Position numbers and translations under genes: made by a program | Assembly (NCBI RefSeq): GCF_018069565.1 | Contig: NZ_JAGPNL010000009.1 | Location: 62,001-126,000 of the forward strand | Source: Streptomyces tagetis | Lineage (GTDB): Bacteria; Actinomycetota; Actinomycetes; Streptomycetales; Streptomycetaceae | Length of the DNA stretch: 64,000 bases | Direction of reading: 5' to 3' | Shown: positions 33,366 through 42,424 of the stretch, piece after piece | Position numbering within the stretch: position 1 is the first letter of the stretch | How the letters are laid out: every line of letters starts with the position of its first letter | Notes under the pieces: model-generated | Databases searched by the model: none | Seen by the model: only the letters and a program-made list of their open reading frames with translations | Told to the model about the DNA's origin: nothing

Positions 33366-36068
33366 ATGACCGACCCCAACGCCATCCAGCCGAGCGCACT
33401 CGACCAGCTCCCCGACCGCGACCCCGAGGAGACCGCCGAGTGGCGGGCCTCCCTGGACGCCGTCACCGAGGCGGCCGGGCCGCACCGTGCCGCGTACCTG
33501 ATGCGCCGCACCCTGGAGCACGCCGAGGGCGCGGGCATCCCGCTGCCGAAGCTGCTGGACACCGACTACGTCAACTCCATCCCGACCGCCGCCGAGCCCT
33601 CCGTGGACGGCGACGAGGAGCTGGAGTCCAGGATCACCGCCTGGAACCGCTGGAACGCGGCGGCCATGGTGAGCCGCGGCAGCGAGCACGGCGTCGGCGG
33701 CCACATCGCCACCTTCGCGTCGGCGGCCTGGCTCTACGAGACCGGCTTCAACCACTTCTTCAAGGGCAAGGAGGCCGACGGCTCGGGCGACCAGCTCTAC
33801 ATCCAGGGCCACGCCTCCCCCGGCATCTACGCCCGCGCGTTCCTCGACGGCCGGCTGACCGAAGCGCACCTGGACAACTTCCGCCGCGAGGCCGGCGGCA
33901 ACGGCCTGCCGTCCTACCCGCACCCGCGCCGGCTGCCCTGGCTGTGGGAGTTCCCGACCGTCTCCATGGGCCTCGGCCCGATCTCCGCGATCTACCAGGC
34001 GCGGTTCAACCGCTACCTGACCAGCCGCGGCATCAAGGACCTGTCGCACTCCCACGTATGGGCGTTCCTCGGCGACGGCGAGATGGACGAGCCGGAGTCC
34101 ACCACCGCGCTCACGCTCGCCGCCCGCGAGGGTCTGGACAACCTGACCTTCGTGATCAACTGCAACCTCCAGCGCCTCGACGGGCCGGTGCGCGCCAACT
34201 TCAAGATCGTGCAGGAGCTGGAGGCCCAGTTCCGCGGCGCCGGCTGGAACGTCGTCAAGACGCTCTGGGGCACCGCCTGGGACGAGCTGTTCGCCCTGGA
34301 CACCACGGGCGCGCTGGTCCGCCGGCTGCGCGAGGTGCCGGACGCGCAGGTGCAGACGTACCAGACGCGCGACGCCGCCTACATCCGCGAGGACTTCTTC
34401 GGCGCGGACCCGGCGCTCGCCGAGATGGCGAAGCTGCTCGCCGACGACAAGATCATCGAGTGCTTCCACTTCTCGCGCGGCGGCCACGAGTCGCGCAAGG
34501 TCTACGCCGCGTACCGCGCCGCGCTGGCGCACCGCGGGGCGCCGACGGTGATCCTCGCCCAGACGGTCAAGGGCCACACCCTCGGCGAGGGCTTCGCGTC
34601 GAAGAACGCGAACCACCAGATGAAGAAGTTGTCCACGGACGAGTTCAAGGCGATGCGCGACCGCCTCGGCCTGCCGATCAAGGACAGCGACTTCGCCGAC
34701 GGCGTGGTCCCCTACGGCCACCCGGGCGCCGGCTCCCCCGAGGTCCGCTACCTCCAGGAGCGCCGCGCCGCCCTCGGCGGTCCGGCCCCGGCCCGCCGGG
34801 TGCACCCCCTCGCACCGCTGCCCGCCCCCGCCGACAAGGCGTTCGCCGCCTTCGACAAGGGCTCCGGCGCGCAGAAGGTCGCCACCACCATGGCGTTCGT
34901 CCGGCTCGTCAAGGACCTGGTCCGCGACAAGGAGACCGGCCGCCGCTGGGTGCCGATCGTCCCCGACGAGGCCCGCACCTTCGGCATGGAGAGCCTCTTC
35001 CCCTCGCTGGGCATCTACTCGCCCGCGGGCCAGACGTACGAGCCGGTCGACCGCGACCAGCTCATGTACTACAAGGAGGCCACCAACGGCCAGATCCTCA
35101 ACGAGGGGATCACCGAGGCCGGTTCGATGGCCGACTTCATCGCCGCTTCCACGTCGTACGCGACGCACGGCGAGGCGATGATCCCGTTCTACATCTTCTA
35201 CTCGATGTTCGGCTGGCAGCGGACCGCCGACCAGATGTGGCAGCTCGGCGACCAGCTCGGCCGCGGCTTCCTGGTCGGCGCGACCGCCGGCCGGACCACG
35301 CTGACGGGCGAGGGCCTCCAGCACGCCGACGGCCACTCCCCCGCCATCGCGGCGACCAACCCGGCCGCCCTCTCCTACGACCCGGCCTTCGCCTACGAGC
35401 TGGCGGCCGTCGTCAAGGAGGGCCTGCGCCGGATGTACGGCGCGGCGGCCCCGGGCGAGGACCAGGACGTCTTCTACTACCTGACGGTCTACAACGAGCC
35501 GCTGCCGCAGCCGGCCAAGCCGGCCGTACCCGGCATCGACGAGGGCATCGTCAAGGGCCTGTACCGCTTCAACACGGCGGAGACGGCGGGCCTGGCCCCG
35601 GCGGCCAACGCGCCGCGCATCCAGCTCCTCGGCTCCGGCACCGCCATCCACTGGGCGCTCGCCGCCCAGCGGCTGCTCGCCGAGGAGTGGGGCGTGGCCG
35701 CCGACGTCTGGTCGGCGACCTCCTGGACGGAGCTGCGCCGGGACGCGATGGAGGCCGACGCGGCGCTGCTGCGCGGCGAGGAGCGGGTGCCGTTCGTGCG
35801 GCAGGCGCTGCACGGCGCCGAGGGCCCGGTCCTCGCGGTCTCCGACTACATGCGCCAGGTCCCGGACCAGATCGCGCAGTGGGTCGAGCAGGACTGGTCC
35901 TCGCTGGGCACCGACGGCTTCGGCCTGTCGGACACCCGTGACGCGGCCCGCCGCCACTTCGGCGTCGACGCCGAGTCGATCGTGGTCGCGGCCCTGGCCC
36001 AGCTCGCCCGGCGCGGCGAGGTCAAGGCGACGGCCGTGAAGGAGGCGCGCGAGCGCTACGGCCTGTAA
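33366..36068 (+). CDS. aceE: pyruvate dehydrogenase E1 (homodimeric AceE type)
   Basis: 900 residues from the ATG at 33366, preceded by GAGGAAGG. E1 decarboxylates pyruvate with thiamine diphosphate and acetylates lipoyl E2. The ThDP-binding segment starts at GDGEMDEPESTT near residue 236 and ends in FVINCNLQRLDGPV, the usual GDG-to-NxN layout. Length is normal for the alpha2 type found in actinobacteria and enterics. The gene is monocistronic by context, with its own regulated promoter and a strong terminator. E2 and E3 are encoded 1.2 kb upstream. Confidence 0.96.
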   Translation: MTDPNAIQPSALDQLPDRDPEETAEWRASLDAVTEAAGPHRAAYLMRRTLEHAEGAGIPLPKLLDTDYVNSIPTAAEPSVDGDEELESRITAWNRWNAAAMVSRGSEHGVGGHIATFASAAWLYETGFNHFFKGKEADGSGDQLYIQGHASPGIYARAFLDGRLTEAHLDNFRREAGGNGLPSYPHPRRLPWLWEFPTVSMGLGPISAIYQARFNRYLTSRGIKDLSHSHVWAFLGDGEMDEPESTTALTLAAREGLDNLTFVINCNLQRLDGPVRANFKIVQELEAQFRGAGWNVVKTLWGTAWDELFALDTTGALVRRLREVPDAQVQTYQTRDAAYIREDFFGADPALAEMAKLLADDKIIECFHFSRGGHESRKVYAAYRAALAHRGAPTVILAQTVKGHTLGEGFASKNANHQMKKLSTDEFKAMRDRLGLPIKDSDFADGVVPYGHPGAGSPEVRYLQERRAALGGPAPARRVHPLAPLPAPADKAFAAFDKGSGAQKVATTMAFVRLVKDLVRDKETGRRWVPIVPDEARTFGMESLFPSLGIYSPAGQTYEPVDRDQLMYYKEATNGQILNEGITEAGSMADFIAASTSYATHGEAMIPFYIFYSMFGWQRTADQMWQLGDQLGRGFLVGATAGRTTLTGEGLQHADGHSPAIAATNPAALSYDPAFAYELAAVVKEGLRRMYGAAAPGEDQDVFYYLTVYNEPLPQPAKPAVPGIDEGIVKGLYRFNTAETAGLAPAANAPRIQLLGSGTAIHWALAAQRLLAEEWGVAADVWSATSWTELRRDAMEADAALLRGEERVPFVRQALHGAEGPVLAVSDYMRQVPDQIAQWVEQDWSSLGTDGFGLSDTRDAARRHFGVDAESIVVAALAQLARRGEVKATAVKEARERYGL

Positions 36069-36088
36069 CGGCACCTCGTGGTCAGTGG

Positions 36089-36118
36089 GAGGCCCCCCGC
36101 CCTGGCGGGGGGCCTCCT
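36089..36118 (+). terminator. aceE terminator
   Basis: A perfect 14-nt inverted repeat: GGAGGCCCCCCGCC (36089-36102) against GGCGGGGGGCCTCC (36105-36118), ending only 15 bp before the WYL regulator start. It is very stable and probably stops aceE transcription. Confidence 0.8.
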
Positions 36119-36132
36119 GCATGATGGGCACC

Positions 36133-37155
36133 ATGCGCGCTGCCCGCCTCATCACCATGGTGCTGCTGCTCCAGTCCCGGCCGTCCATGACCGCCGCCGA
36201 ACTCGCCCGCGAACTGGAGGTGTCGGAGCGGACCGTGGCCCGGGACGCGCAGGCCCTCTCGGAGGCGGGCGTGCCGGTGTACGCCGAGCGCGGCCGGAGC
36301 GGCGGGTACCGGCTCGTCGGCGGCTACCGCACCCGCCTCACCGGGCTGGCCCGGGGCGAGGCCGAGGCCCTGTTCCTGTCGGGGGTGCCGGGGGCGCTGC
36401 GCGAGATGGGCCTGGAGGACGCGGCGTCGGCGGCCCGGCTCAAGGTGTCGGCGGCTTTGCTGCCGTCGCTGCGGGACGCCTCGCGGACGGCGGCGCAGCG
36501 CTTCCACCTGGACGCGCCGAACTGGTTCCGCGAGCCCGTCACGCCCCCGCTGCTGCCCGCCGTCGCCGAGGCGGTCTGGGACGACCGGCGGGTGCGGGCC
36601 CGCTACCGGCGCGGGGAGGAGGAGGCCGACCGGGAGCTGGAGCCGTACGGGCTCGTCCTGAAGGCGGGCGTCTGGTACCTGTGCGCACGGGCCCTGCCGG
36701 AGGCGCCCGGGGGCGACGGGGGCGACGGGGGCGACGGGGGCGACGGCCGGGACGGGTACCGGGTGTACCGGATCGACCGGTTCACGGCGGTGGAGGCGGG
36801 CGAGGGGCGGTTCCGCCGGGACGAGGAGTTCGACCTGCCCGCCTTCTGGGCCGACCAGGCGGAACGATTCGCCCGGTCGATCCTGCGGGACCGCGCGGTG
36901 GTACGGCTCTCCCCGCGCGGCGTCCGGAGCCTGTCCCATGCCGTCGACCCGGTCGCCGCCCGGGACGCCCTGGAGACGGCGCGGGCGCCGGACGCGGAGG
37001 GCTGGGTGACGGTGACCCTGCCGGTGGAGTCCGAGGAGGTCGCGCACGACCAGCTCCGCGCCCTCGGCCCGGAGGCGGAGGTCCTCTCCCCCGCCACCCT
37101 CCGCGCCCGCTTCACCGAGGACGCCCGCCGGATGACGGGGCTGTACGGGGGGTAG
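36133..37155 (+). CDS. WYL-domain transcriptional regulator
   Basis: 340 residues from the ATG at 36133. An N-terminal HTH_11/DeoR-like winged helix (AELARELEVSERTVARDAQA) is followed by a WYL domain containing LVLKAGVWYLCARA, and the C-terminal WCX-type region. WYL regulators sense nucleic acid or small ligands. A run of four 9-nt repeats (36716-36751) encodes GGDGGDGGDGGDG in the middle of the WYL domain; the repeats are in-frame and probably form a loop. The target is unknown. Its 5' end lies close to the aceE terminator, so its promoter must be short. Confidence 0.88.
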   Translation: MRAARLITMVLLLQSRPSMTAAELARELEVSERTVARDAQALSEAGVPVYAERGRSGGYRLVGGYRTRLTGLARGEAEALFLSGVPGALREMGLEDAASAARLKVSAALLPSLRDASRTAAQRFHLDAPNWFREPVTPPLLPAVAEAVWDDRRVRARYRRGEEEADRELEPYGLVLKAGVWYLCARALPEAPGGDGGDGGDGGDGRDGYRVYRIDRFTAVEAGEGRFRRDEEFDLPAFWADQAERFARSILRDRAVVRLSPRGVRSLSHAVDPVAARDALETARAPDAEGWVTVTLPVESEEVAHDQLRALGPEAEVLSPATLRARFTEDARRMTGLYGG

Positions 37156-37512
37156 CCGGCGGGGGGCGCGCGTGTCGCGGGGTGTGGCGGCGTGTGGCGG
37201 CGTGTCGGGGGTGCGGAGGCCGGGCGTGTCGCGGCGTGTCGCGGTGCACTGGGGCGAGGGCTCGGCGTGTCGCGGCGTGTCGCGGTGCACTGAGACCGGG
37301 GCCCGGCGTGTCGCGGCGGCCAGGGGACGGGTGTGTCGGCGCTCGTGCCGGCGGGCGCCGGACCGGGCGTGTCGCGGAGCCTGTCGCCGGGCGTGTCGCC
37401 GGGTGCCGGGTCCGGCGTGCCGCCCCGCCGGCCGCCGGGCGCCGGACCGGGCGTGTCGCCGGAGGCCGCTCCGCGTGCGGGGGGTGCGCGCAGGGTCGAT
37501 GCTGTACCCGTG
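37156..37512. repeat. noncoding repeat region built on CGTGTCGCGG
   Basis: 357 bp without a gene, built from GGCGTGTCGCGG-like units. A perfect 29-bp direct repeat occurs at 37223-37251 and 37264-37292 (41-bp period). Single copies of CGTGTCG lie at 37171, 37201, 37307 and further downstream with GCCGGGCG spacers. The reverse complement CGACACGCC occurs repeatedly in 55670-55830. Confidence 0.7.
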
Positions 37513-38034
37513 ATGGACGAGACGGAGTTCTGGGAGCTGGTCGACGACACCCGGCAGGGTGCCGGCGGCGATCCCGAGGACCAGGCCGACCTGCTCGTGG
37601 ACCGGCTCCTGGAGAAGGACCCGGACCTGGTGCTCGACTTCGCCCGCCACTTCGAGGCCCGCTACAACCGGGCCTTCACCTGGGACCTGTGGGCCGCCGC
37701 CTGGGTCCTGCTCGACGGGGCGAGCGACGACGCCTTCGACTACTTCCGCTGCTGGCTGATCGGCCAGGGCCGCGAGGTCTACGAGGGCGCGGTGCACGAC
37801 GCCGACGCCCTCGCGGAGCTGCTGGACGACTTCGACGAGGACCTGGACGGCGACGGCGAGGATCTGGGCTACGCCGCCGACGAGGCGTACGAACAGCTCA
37901 CCGGCACCGTCGCCCCCGAGCTGGGCATCGCGCCCGCCCCCGCCGAACCGCTGGGCACCCCGGTCGACCTGGAGGACGCGCGGGCGCTCGCCGCGCGGCT
38001 GCCCCGGCTCTGGGAGCGCTTCGGCCCCGAGTGA
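37513..38034 (+). CDS. DUF4240 domain protein
   Basis: 173 residues from the ATG at 37513 (a GTG one codon upstream is also possible). The sequence MDETEFWELVDDTRQ and the Trp/Tyr-rich helix pattern (FTWDLWAAAWVLLDG, FDYFRCWLIGQGREVY) match the DUF4240 family, a compact helical, acidic protein found across actinobacteria. No catalytic residue can be named. C-terminal region Asp/Glu-rich. It follows a long repeat region and is followed by another; no operon partner. Confidence 0.8.
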   Translation: MDETEFWELVDDTRQGAGGDPEDQADLLVDRLLEKDPDLVLDFARHFEARYNRAFTWDLWAAAWVLLDGASDDAFDYFRCWLIGQGREVYEGAVHDADALAELLDDFDEDLDGDGEDLGYAADEAYEQLTGTVAPELGIAPAPAEPLGTPVDLEDARALAARLPRLWERFGPE

Positions 38035-38042
38035 GCCCCGGC

Positions 38043-38142
38043 GGCCCCCGTACCGGCCGCGGGTCGTACCGGCCCCCGTACCGGCCGCCGGTCGTACCGG
38101 CCGCCGGTCGTACCGGCCGCCGGTCGTACCGGCCCCCGGTCA
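38043..38142. repeat. 16-nt tandem repeats (GTCGTACCGGCCGCCG)
   Basis: Units GTCGTACCGGCCGCCG repeat at 38091, 38107 and 38123 with exact 16-nt period; diverged copies lie from 38043. They fill the gap between the convergent DUF4240 and amidase genes. Confidence 0.7.
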
Positions 38143-38994
38143 GGGGCTGCCCGCCTCCTGGACCCGGCGCGCGTCCCCGGTACGGCCCTGGAGCCGCGCC
38201 GCGCGCTCCCGGATCTCGGGGAGGCGGGCGCTGAGGGCGGCCCCCGGGCACGTGGTCTGGTAGCCCTCGTTGTGCCCGGCCACGGCGGGCAGCGTGGCGG
38301 TGTCCCCGGCCGTGTACCGGCTGTGGCCGTTGCTGGAGACGAGCCGTACGCGCGTGCGCGGGTCGGTGTCGCTGCCGCCGAGCTTCCACGCGGCCACCGC
38401 GGCGATCGCGTCGGTCAGCGCGTCGGGCACGGGCACGCCCTCGGTGAAGGTGCCGAGGGCGGCGACGCCCGCGGTGCGGTGGTTGAAGCCCTGGGTGTGG
38501 GCGCCGGTGACGGGCCGGTCGATGCCGCCCGCGCGGCCCTCGTAGACGGTGCCGCAGCGGTCGACGACGAAGTTGTAGCCGAGGTCGTCCCAGTCCCGGC
38601 CGTCGGTCTGGCCGTCGTAGAGGCCGCGGATGATCTCGGGCGCGTCGGCACAGTCGTAGTCGTTCGGCGTGTCGGTGTGGTGGACGAAGACGGCGACGAC
38701 CGCGTCGTCGTAGCGCGGCGCGGGCTGGTCGCGGGCGGCGTCGCCCAGCCACCGGGCGCGGGGCACGACGGCCGGGCGCGGGGCGGCGTGCGCGGCGGTG
38801 GCCCGTGCCGCCGCCGAACGGGCCTCGGCGGCGCGGGCGTTGGTGGACACGGCCCGTTCCACGCCGACGGCGCACAGCCAGAGGGCGGCGACGGCGGCGA
38901 GGCCGGGGAGGCTGCCGAGCAGCAGCCGGGATACGCCGGACAGGCGGGCGGAACGCCGTTTCCGTACCCCGCGCGGTCCTCGGAAGACACGCAT
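38140..38994 (-). CDS. peptidoglycan recognition protein / N-acetylmuramoyl-L-alanine amidase
   Basis: 284 residues. An Arg-rich start and one membrane segment (residues about 24-44) give a signal-anchor form, then a PGRP-type amidase_2 domain. The zinc ligands are visible: His in AVFVHHTDTP, the His in VAGHNEGYQ and the Cys in TTCPGAAL, and the typical motif GYNFVVDRCGTVYEGR. It should cleave the lactyl-peptide bond of peptidoglycan outside the cell. GTG-like or ATG start at 38994 (ATG read). From memory many Streptomyces have this single-domain form, with no cell-wall binding repeats visible here. Confidence 0.9.
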   Translation of the reverse strand: MRVFRGPRGVRKRRSARLSGVSRLLLGSLPGLAAVAALWLCAVGVERAVSTNARAAEARSAAARATAAHAAPRPAVVPRARWLGDAARDQPAPRYDDAVVAVFVHHTDTPNDYDCADAPEIIRGLYDGQTDGRDWDDLGYNFVVDRCGTVYEGRAGGIDRPVTGAHTQGFNHRTAGVAALGTFTEGVPVPDALTDAIAAVAAWKLGGSDTDPRTRVRLVSSNGHSRYTAGDTATLPAVAGHNEGYQTTCPGAALSARLPEIRERAARLQGRTGDARRVQEAGSP

Positions 38995-39061
38995 GGTCCC
39001 ACTGTCGGGCCGGTCAGGTCCCCCGGCGAGCGCTGCTGTGCCACCCGGTGGAACGGCCCCG

Positions 39062-39559
39062 TCAGGCCGCAGGCACCAGCGGCCGTCCCATCAGGACGTC
39101 GTCGACGTACTCCCCGCCGAGCAGGAACTCCTCCGGCTGGACGCCCTCGACGACGAAGCCCTCGGACTCGTAGAGCTTGCGCGCGGCGGTGTTGTGGCCG
39201 AGGACGCGCAGGGTGATGCGGCGGGCGCCCACCCGGCGGGCCTCCTCGACGGCGGCGCGGACCAGGGCCCGTCCGGCGCCCTTGCCGCGGACGGCGTCAC
39301 AGACGGCGAGGCCGCGGATCTGGCGGACGTGCGCGTTGGAGGCGAGTTCCGTGGGGAAGCCGATCCGGACGTAGCCGACGACCTCGCCGTCGAGTTCGGC
39401 GACGAAGTGGTCGTCGGGGCCGGACGTCGCCCGGAAGAAGGGCTCCTCGGGTCCGGGCGGCGGCGAGACGGCGTGCAGGTGGGACCAGGTGAGGCGGTCG
39501 AGGCGGCGCAGCGGCTCCTCGTCCTCGGGCCGGGCCCGGCGTATGTGCGGTACGGACAT
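39062..39559 (-). CDS. GNAT-family N-acetyltransferase
   Basis: 165 residues from the ATG at 39559. Acetyl-CoA binding motif A is RGLAVCDAVRGKGAGRALV, with the later ARRITLRVLGHNTAARKLYE and SEGFVVEG forming motif B, all in the standard GNAT order. The C-terminus contains VDDVLMGRPL, as in RimI-like members. The substrate is unknown. It is divergent from the SDR gene, with only 73 bp between, so promoters must overlap. Confidence 0.88.
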   Translation of the reverse strand: MSVPHIRRARPEDEEPLRRLDRLTWSHLHAVSPPPGPEEPFFRATSGPDDHFVAELDGEVVGYVRIGFPTELASNAHVRQIRGLAVCDAVRGKGAGRALVRAAVEEARRVGARRITLRVLGHNTAARKLYESEGFVVEGVQPEEFLLGGEYVDDVLMGRPLVPAA

Positions 39560-39632
39560 GCCGGTCACTGTACGACGCGTGTCCGGGGCGGCGGCCGGGG
39601 TTTTTCCCGGGGGCACCCGGCAGGATGGGCGC

Positions 39633-40535
39633 ATGGAACGTTCCCGAATCGTGGTGGCCGGCGCGTCCGGGGTCATCGGCGGCGCACTGGTGCGGTCGCT
39701 GGTCGCGGACGGGCACGAGGTGGTGCGCCTGGTGCGTCGTGACCCCCGGGGGGCGGACGAGGTCCGCTGGGACCCCGAGAGCGGGCGGGTGGCCGCGTCG
39801 TCCCTCGCCGGGTGCGACGCGGTGGTCAACCTGGCGGGGGCGGGGATCGGCGACCACCGCTGGACGGAGGCGTACAAGGCGCGCATCCTCGGCAGCCGGG
39901 TGGGAGGCACGACGGCGCTCGCCGAGGCCCTGGCCGCGCTGGAGCCGGCCGTGCGCCCCCGCATCTTCCTGAACGGCAGCGCGATCGGCTACTACGGCGA
40001 CACCGGCGCGCGGAGCGTGGACGAGAGCGCCCCCGCCGGGGAGGGCTTCCTGCCCTCGGTCTGCGTGGCCTGGGAGGCCGCGGCGGCACCGGCGCGGGAG
40101 GCGGGCGTGCGGACGGTGTTCGCCCGGACCGGGCTGGTCGTCAGCCGGGCCGGGGGCGCGTGGGGGCGGCTGTTCCCGCTGTTCCGGGCCGGGCTCGGCG
40201 GGCGGCTGGGCGACGGCTCGCAGTACTGGTCGTTCGTGGCGCTGCACGACGAGGTGGCCGCGCTGCGGCATCTGCTGGACCGCGAGGACCTCTCCGGCGC
40301 GTTCAACCTCACGGCCCCGCACCCGGTGACCAACCGCGAGGTCACCACCGCGATGGGACGCGTCCTGCGCCGCCCGACGCCCTTCCCCGTCCCCGCTCCG
40401 GTCCTCCGCGCCGTCCTCGGCGACCTCGCCGCCGACGTCCTGGGCAGCGCCCGGGTCCTCCCCGCCCGCCTCCAGGAATCCGGCTTCCGCTTCGCCTTCC
40501 CGGACATCGACGGCGCGATCAGGGCGGCGATGTAG
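39633..40535 (+). CDS. TIGR01777-type NAD(P)-dependent epimerase/oxidoreductase (SDR)
   Basis: 300 residues. The Rossmann motif is VVAGASGVIGGALVRSL, followed by VNLAGAGIGDHRW and the substrate-binding SAIGYYGD; these are signatures of the TIGR01777/SDR39U1 family, whose members often lack a defined substrate. A C-terminal DUF1731-like region (PVPAPVLRAVLGDLA, ARVLPARLQESGFRF) completes the family. The ATG at 39633 is the first good start. Function unknown but conserved in bacteria and plastids. Neighbour genes give no pathway hint. Confidence 0.9.
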   Translation: MERSRIVVAGASGVIGGALVRSLVADGHEVVRLVRRDPRGADEVRWDPESGRVAASSLAGCDAVVNLAGAGIGDHRWTEAYKARILGSRVGGTTALAEALAALEPAVRPRIFLNGSAIGYYGDTGARSVDESAPAGEGFLPSVCVAWEAAAAPAREAGVRTVFARTGLVVSRAGGAWGRLFPLFRAGLGGRLGDGSQYWSFVALHDEVAALRHLLDREDLSGAFNLTAPHPVTNREVTTAMGRVLRRPTPFPVPAPVLRAVLGDLAADVLGSARVLPARLQESGFRFAFPDIDGAIRAAM

Positions 40536-40818
40536 CACGGGGTACGGGGCCGGCGGGCGTACCCGGGGGTACGGGGCCGAGGGCGCCCACCCCGGCCCCC
40601 TCGCCCGCACCCGGCCAGGCCGCCCCGCGCCGGGGGCGTCATGGGGCGCGGCCGGGGGTCGGGGCGGGGGCCGGGCATGCGACCGGTGTGCGACCGTGCC
40701 CTGTCTCCGCGCGACTCCCGCCGGCCCGCCGCAGCCCTACGCTCGTCTCGAACTCGGGTATCCCTCAAGCCGGTTGGGGGCAGAAAGTCTCCAGCGGCCG
40801 CGCAACCTAGGAGGGCAC

Positions 40819-42354
40819 GTGTATGAGCCCGCGTACCAGGCGGACGTCGTCGTCGTGGGGGCCGGGATCGCCGGACTGGCCACGGCGCATCGGCTGATCA
40901 GCGCAGGAGTGTCGACGACGGTCCTGGAGGCGGCCCACACGGTGGGCGGCCGGATGGCGACCGAGAAGGTCGACGGTTTCCGGCTCGACCGGATCGGCCG
41001 GCCCCTGTCGGCCGCGTACCCCGAACTCGCCCTCACCCCGGGCCTGGAGGGCCTCACGCTCCTCCCGTACGCCCCCGGGGTCCTGCTGCACAGCGAGGGC
41101 CGCCGGCATCGCGCGGGCGCACCCGCGGGCGCGGGGGGCGCAAGGGGCGCACTTCATGCCGTACGCGCCTTGGCGAGCGCCCCCCGGTCGGTGCCGGGAC
41201 GGTCCGTGCCGGGACGCTCGGTACCGGGGCGGTCCGTGCCGGGGCGGTCGGTGCCCGGCCCCCGGCGTCCGCTGACCGCCGGGGCCCTCGCGGGCCCGCT
41301 CCGCACCTCGCCCGGGGCCGGGAGCGGCCCGGCGCCCCTCGCCCCGCTCCCGGCGGACGCCCCGGGCGGCGAGGGCGGCCCGCAGCCGGGCTCCGCGCGG
41401 GCCCGCTCGCTCGGTCTGGTCGCGCCCCTGAGACTGCGGGCCGCGCTCACCCGCCTCGCCGGCACGCCGGTGGAACGGCTGCTGGCCCGCCCGGAGCTGC
41501 CCGCCGCCGAGGCGCTGGCGCTGCGCGGGCTGCCGTCCCGCACGATCGACGGCTTCCTGCGCCCGCTGCTCGCCGCCCTGCTGTGCGATCCGGACCTGAC
41601 CACCTCCAGCCGGTGTGCCGACCTCGCGCTGCGCTCCTTCGCGCGCGGGCGGCTGTGGCTGCCGGAGGGCGGCGCGGACGCCGTGCCGGAGCTGCTGGCG
41701 CGGACGCTGCCGCCGGGCACCGTGCACACCGGCGTACGGGTCACCTCGGTCGCCACCAACGCCGTGGCCACCGCGGAGCACGGCGTCTTCCGCTGCCGCG
41801 CGGTGCTGGTGGCGACCGACGCCCGCGCCGCCGCCGAACTGCTGCCGGGGCTGCGGGTGCCGGAGTTCCATCCGGTGACGGTGGTGCACCACACGACGGA
41901 CGAGCCGCCGGAGACCGGCACTTCCCTGCTGCTCGACGCGGACCGGGGCGGGCCGGTCGCCCACACGGCGGTGGTGAGCCAGGTGGACCCGTCCCGCGCG
42001 CCGGCCGGCCGCGCGCTGGTGTCGTCGACGGTCCTCGGGCCGCCCCCGCCGGACGTGGACGAGGCCGTGCGCGGGCACCTCGCCCGCCTGCACTCCACCC
42101 CGACCACCCGCTGGGAGACCCTCGCCGTCCACCACACGGCCGACGCGGTGCCCGTGATGCGCCCGCCGCACGACCTGCGCCGCCCGGTGCGGCTGCTGGC
42201 CGGGCTGTACGTGTGCGGCGACCACCGCGACACCAGCACCGTCCAGGGCGCGCTGTACTCGGCGCACCGGGCCTCGGCGGCGATCCTGGCCGATCTGGGC
42301 GCGGGCCGCCCGATGGACCGGGCCGAACCCCTCCCGACGGCCCGCGCCGCGTAG
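40819..42354 (+). CDS. FAD-dependent oxidoreductase (phytoene desaturase/amine oxidase fold)
   Basis: 511 residues from the GTG at 40819, after AGGAGG. N-terminal FAD motif VVVGAGIAGLATAHRL and the second GGR motif (TVGGRMATEK) mark the NAD_binding_8/amino oxidase family; the end GLYVCGDHRDTSTVQGALYS is the typical FAD C-terminal signature. Residues about 120-200 hold a low-complexity insert: five SVPGR units encoded by a 15-nt repeat (about 41185-41260), then a Gly/Pro-rich stretch. The substrate is unknown; it is not in a carotenoid operon here. It converges on the HTH regulator. Confidence 0.88.
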   Translation: MYEPAYQADVVVVGAGIAGLATAHRLISAGVSTTVLEAAHTVGGRMATEKVDGFRLDRIGRPLSAAYPELALTPGLEGLTLLPYAPGVLLHSEGRRHRAGAPAGAGGARGALHAVRALASAPRSVPGRSVPGRSVPGRSVPGRSVPGPRRPLTAGALAGPLRTSPGAGSGPAPLAPLPADAPGGEGGPQPGSARARSLGLVAPLRLRAALTRLAGTPVERLLARPELPAAEALALRGLPSRTIDGFLRPLLAALLCDPDLTTSSRCADLALRSFARGRLWLPEGGADAVPELLARTLPPGTVHTGVRVTSVATNAVATAEHGVFRCRAVLVATDARAAAELLPGLRVPEFHPVTVVHHTTDEPPETGTSLLLDADRGGPVAHTAVVSQVDPSRAPAGRALVSSTVLGPPPPDVDEAVRGHLARLHSTPTTRWETLAVHHTADAVPVMRPPHDLRRPVRLLAGLYVCGDHRDTSTVQGALYSAHRASAAILADLGAGRPMDRAEPLPTARAA

Positions 42355-42386
42355 GGCGCCCGCGCGACGTCCCGCCCGTCCCGCGG

Positions 42387-42424
42387 CGCCCGGCCCGCAC
42401 GCGCTCGGGCGCGCGGGCCGGGCG
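42387..42424. terminator. bidirectional terminator between the FAD oxidoreductase and HTH regulator genes
   Basis: CGCCCGGCCCGC (42387-42398) pairs perfectly with GCGGGCCGGGCG (42413-42424), 12 bp, loop 14 nt. It lies between the convergent ends at 42354 and 42551. Confidence 0.55.

Noticed and set aside
36085..36132. WYL regulator start extended upstream to 36085.
   Set aside because: The extra codons lie inside the aceE terminator hairpin and are not protein-like. The ATG at 36133 is preferred.
37156..37512. CGTGTCGCGG repeats considered as a CRISPR array.
   Set aside because: Repeats are not of constant length, spacers are not unique or of uniform size, and no cas genes occur. They are simple intergenic repeats.
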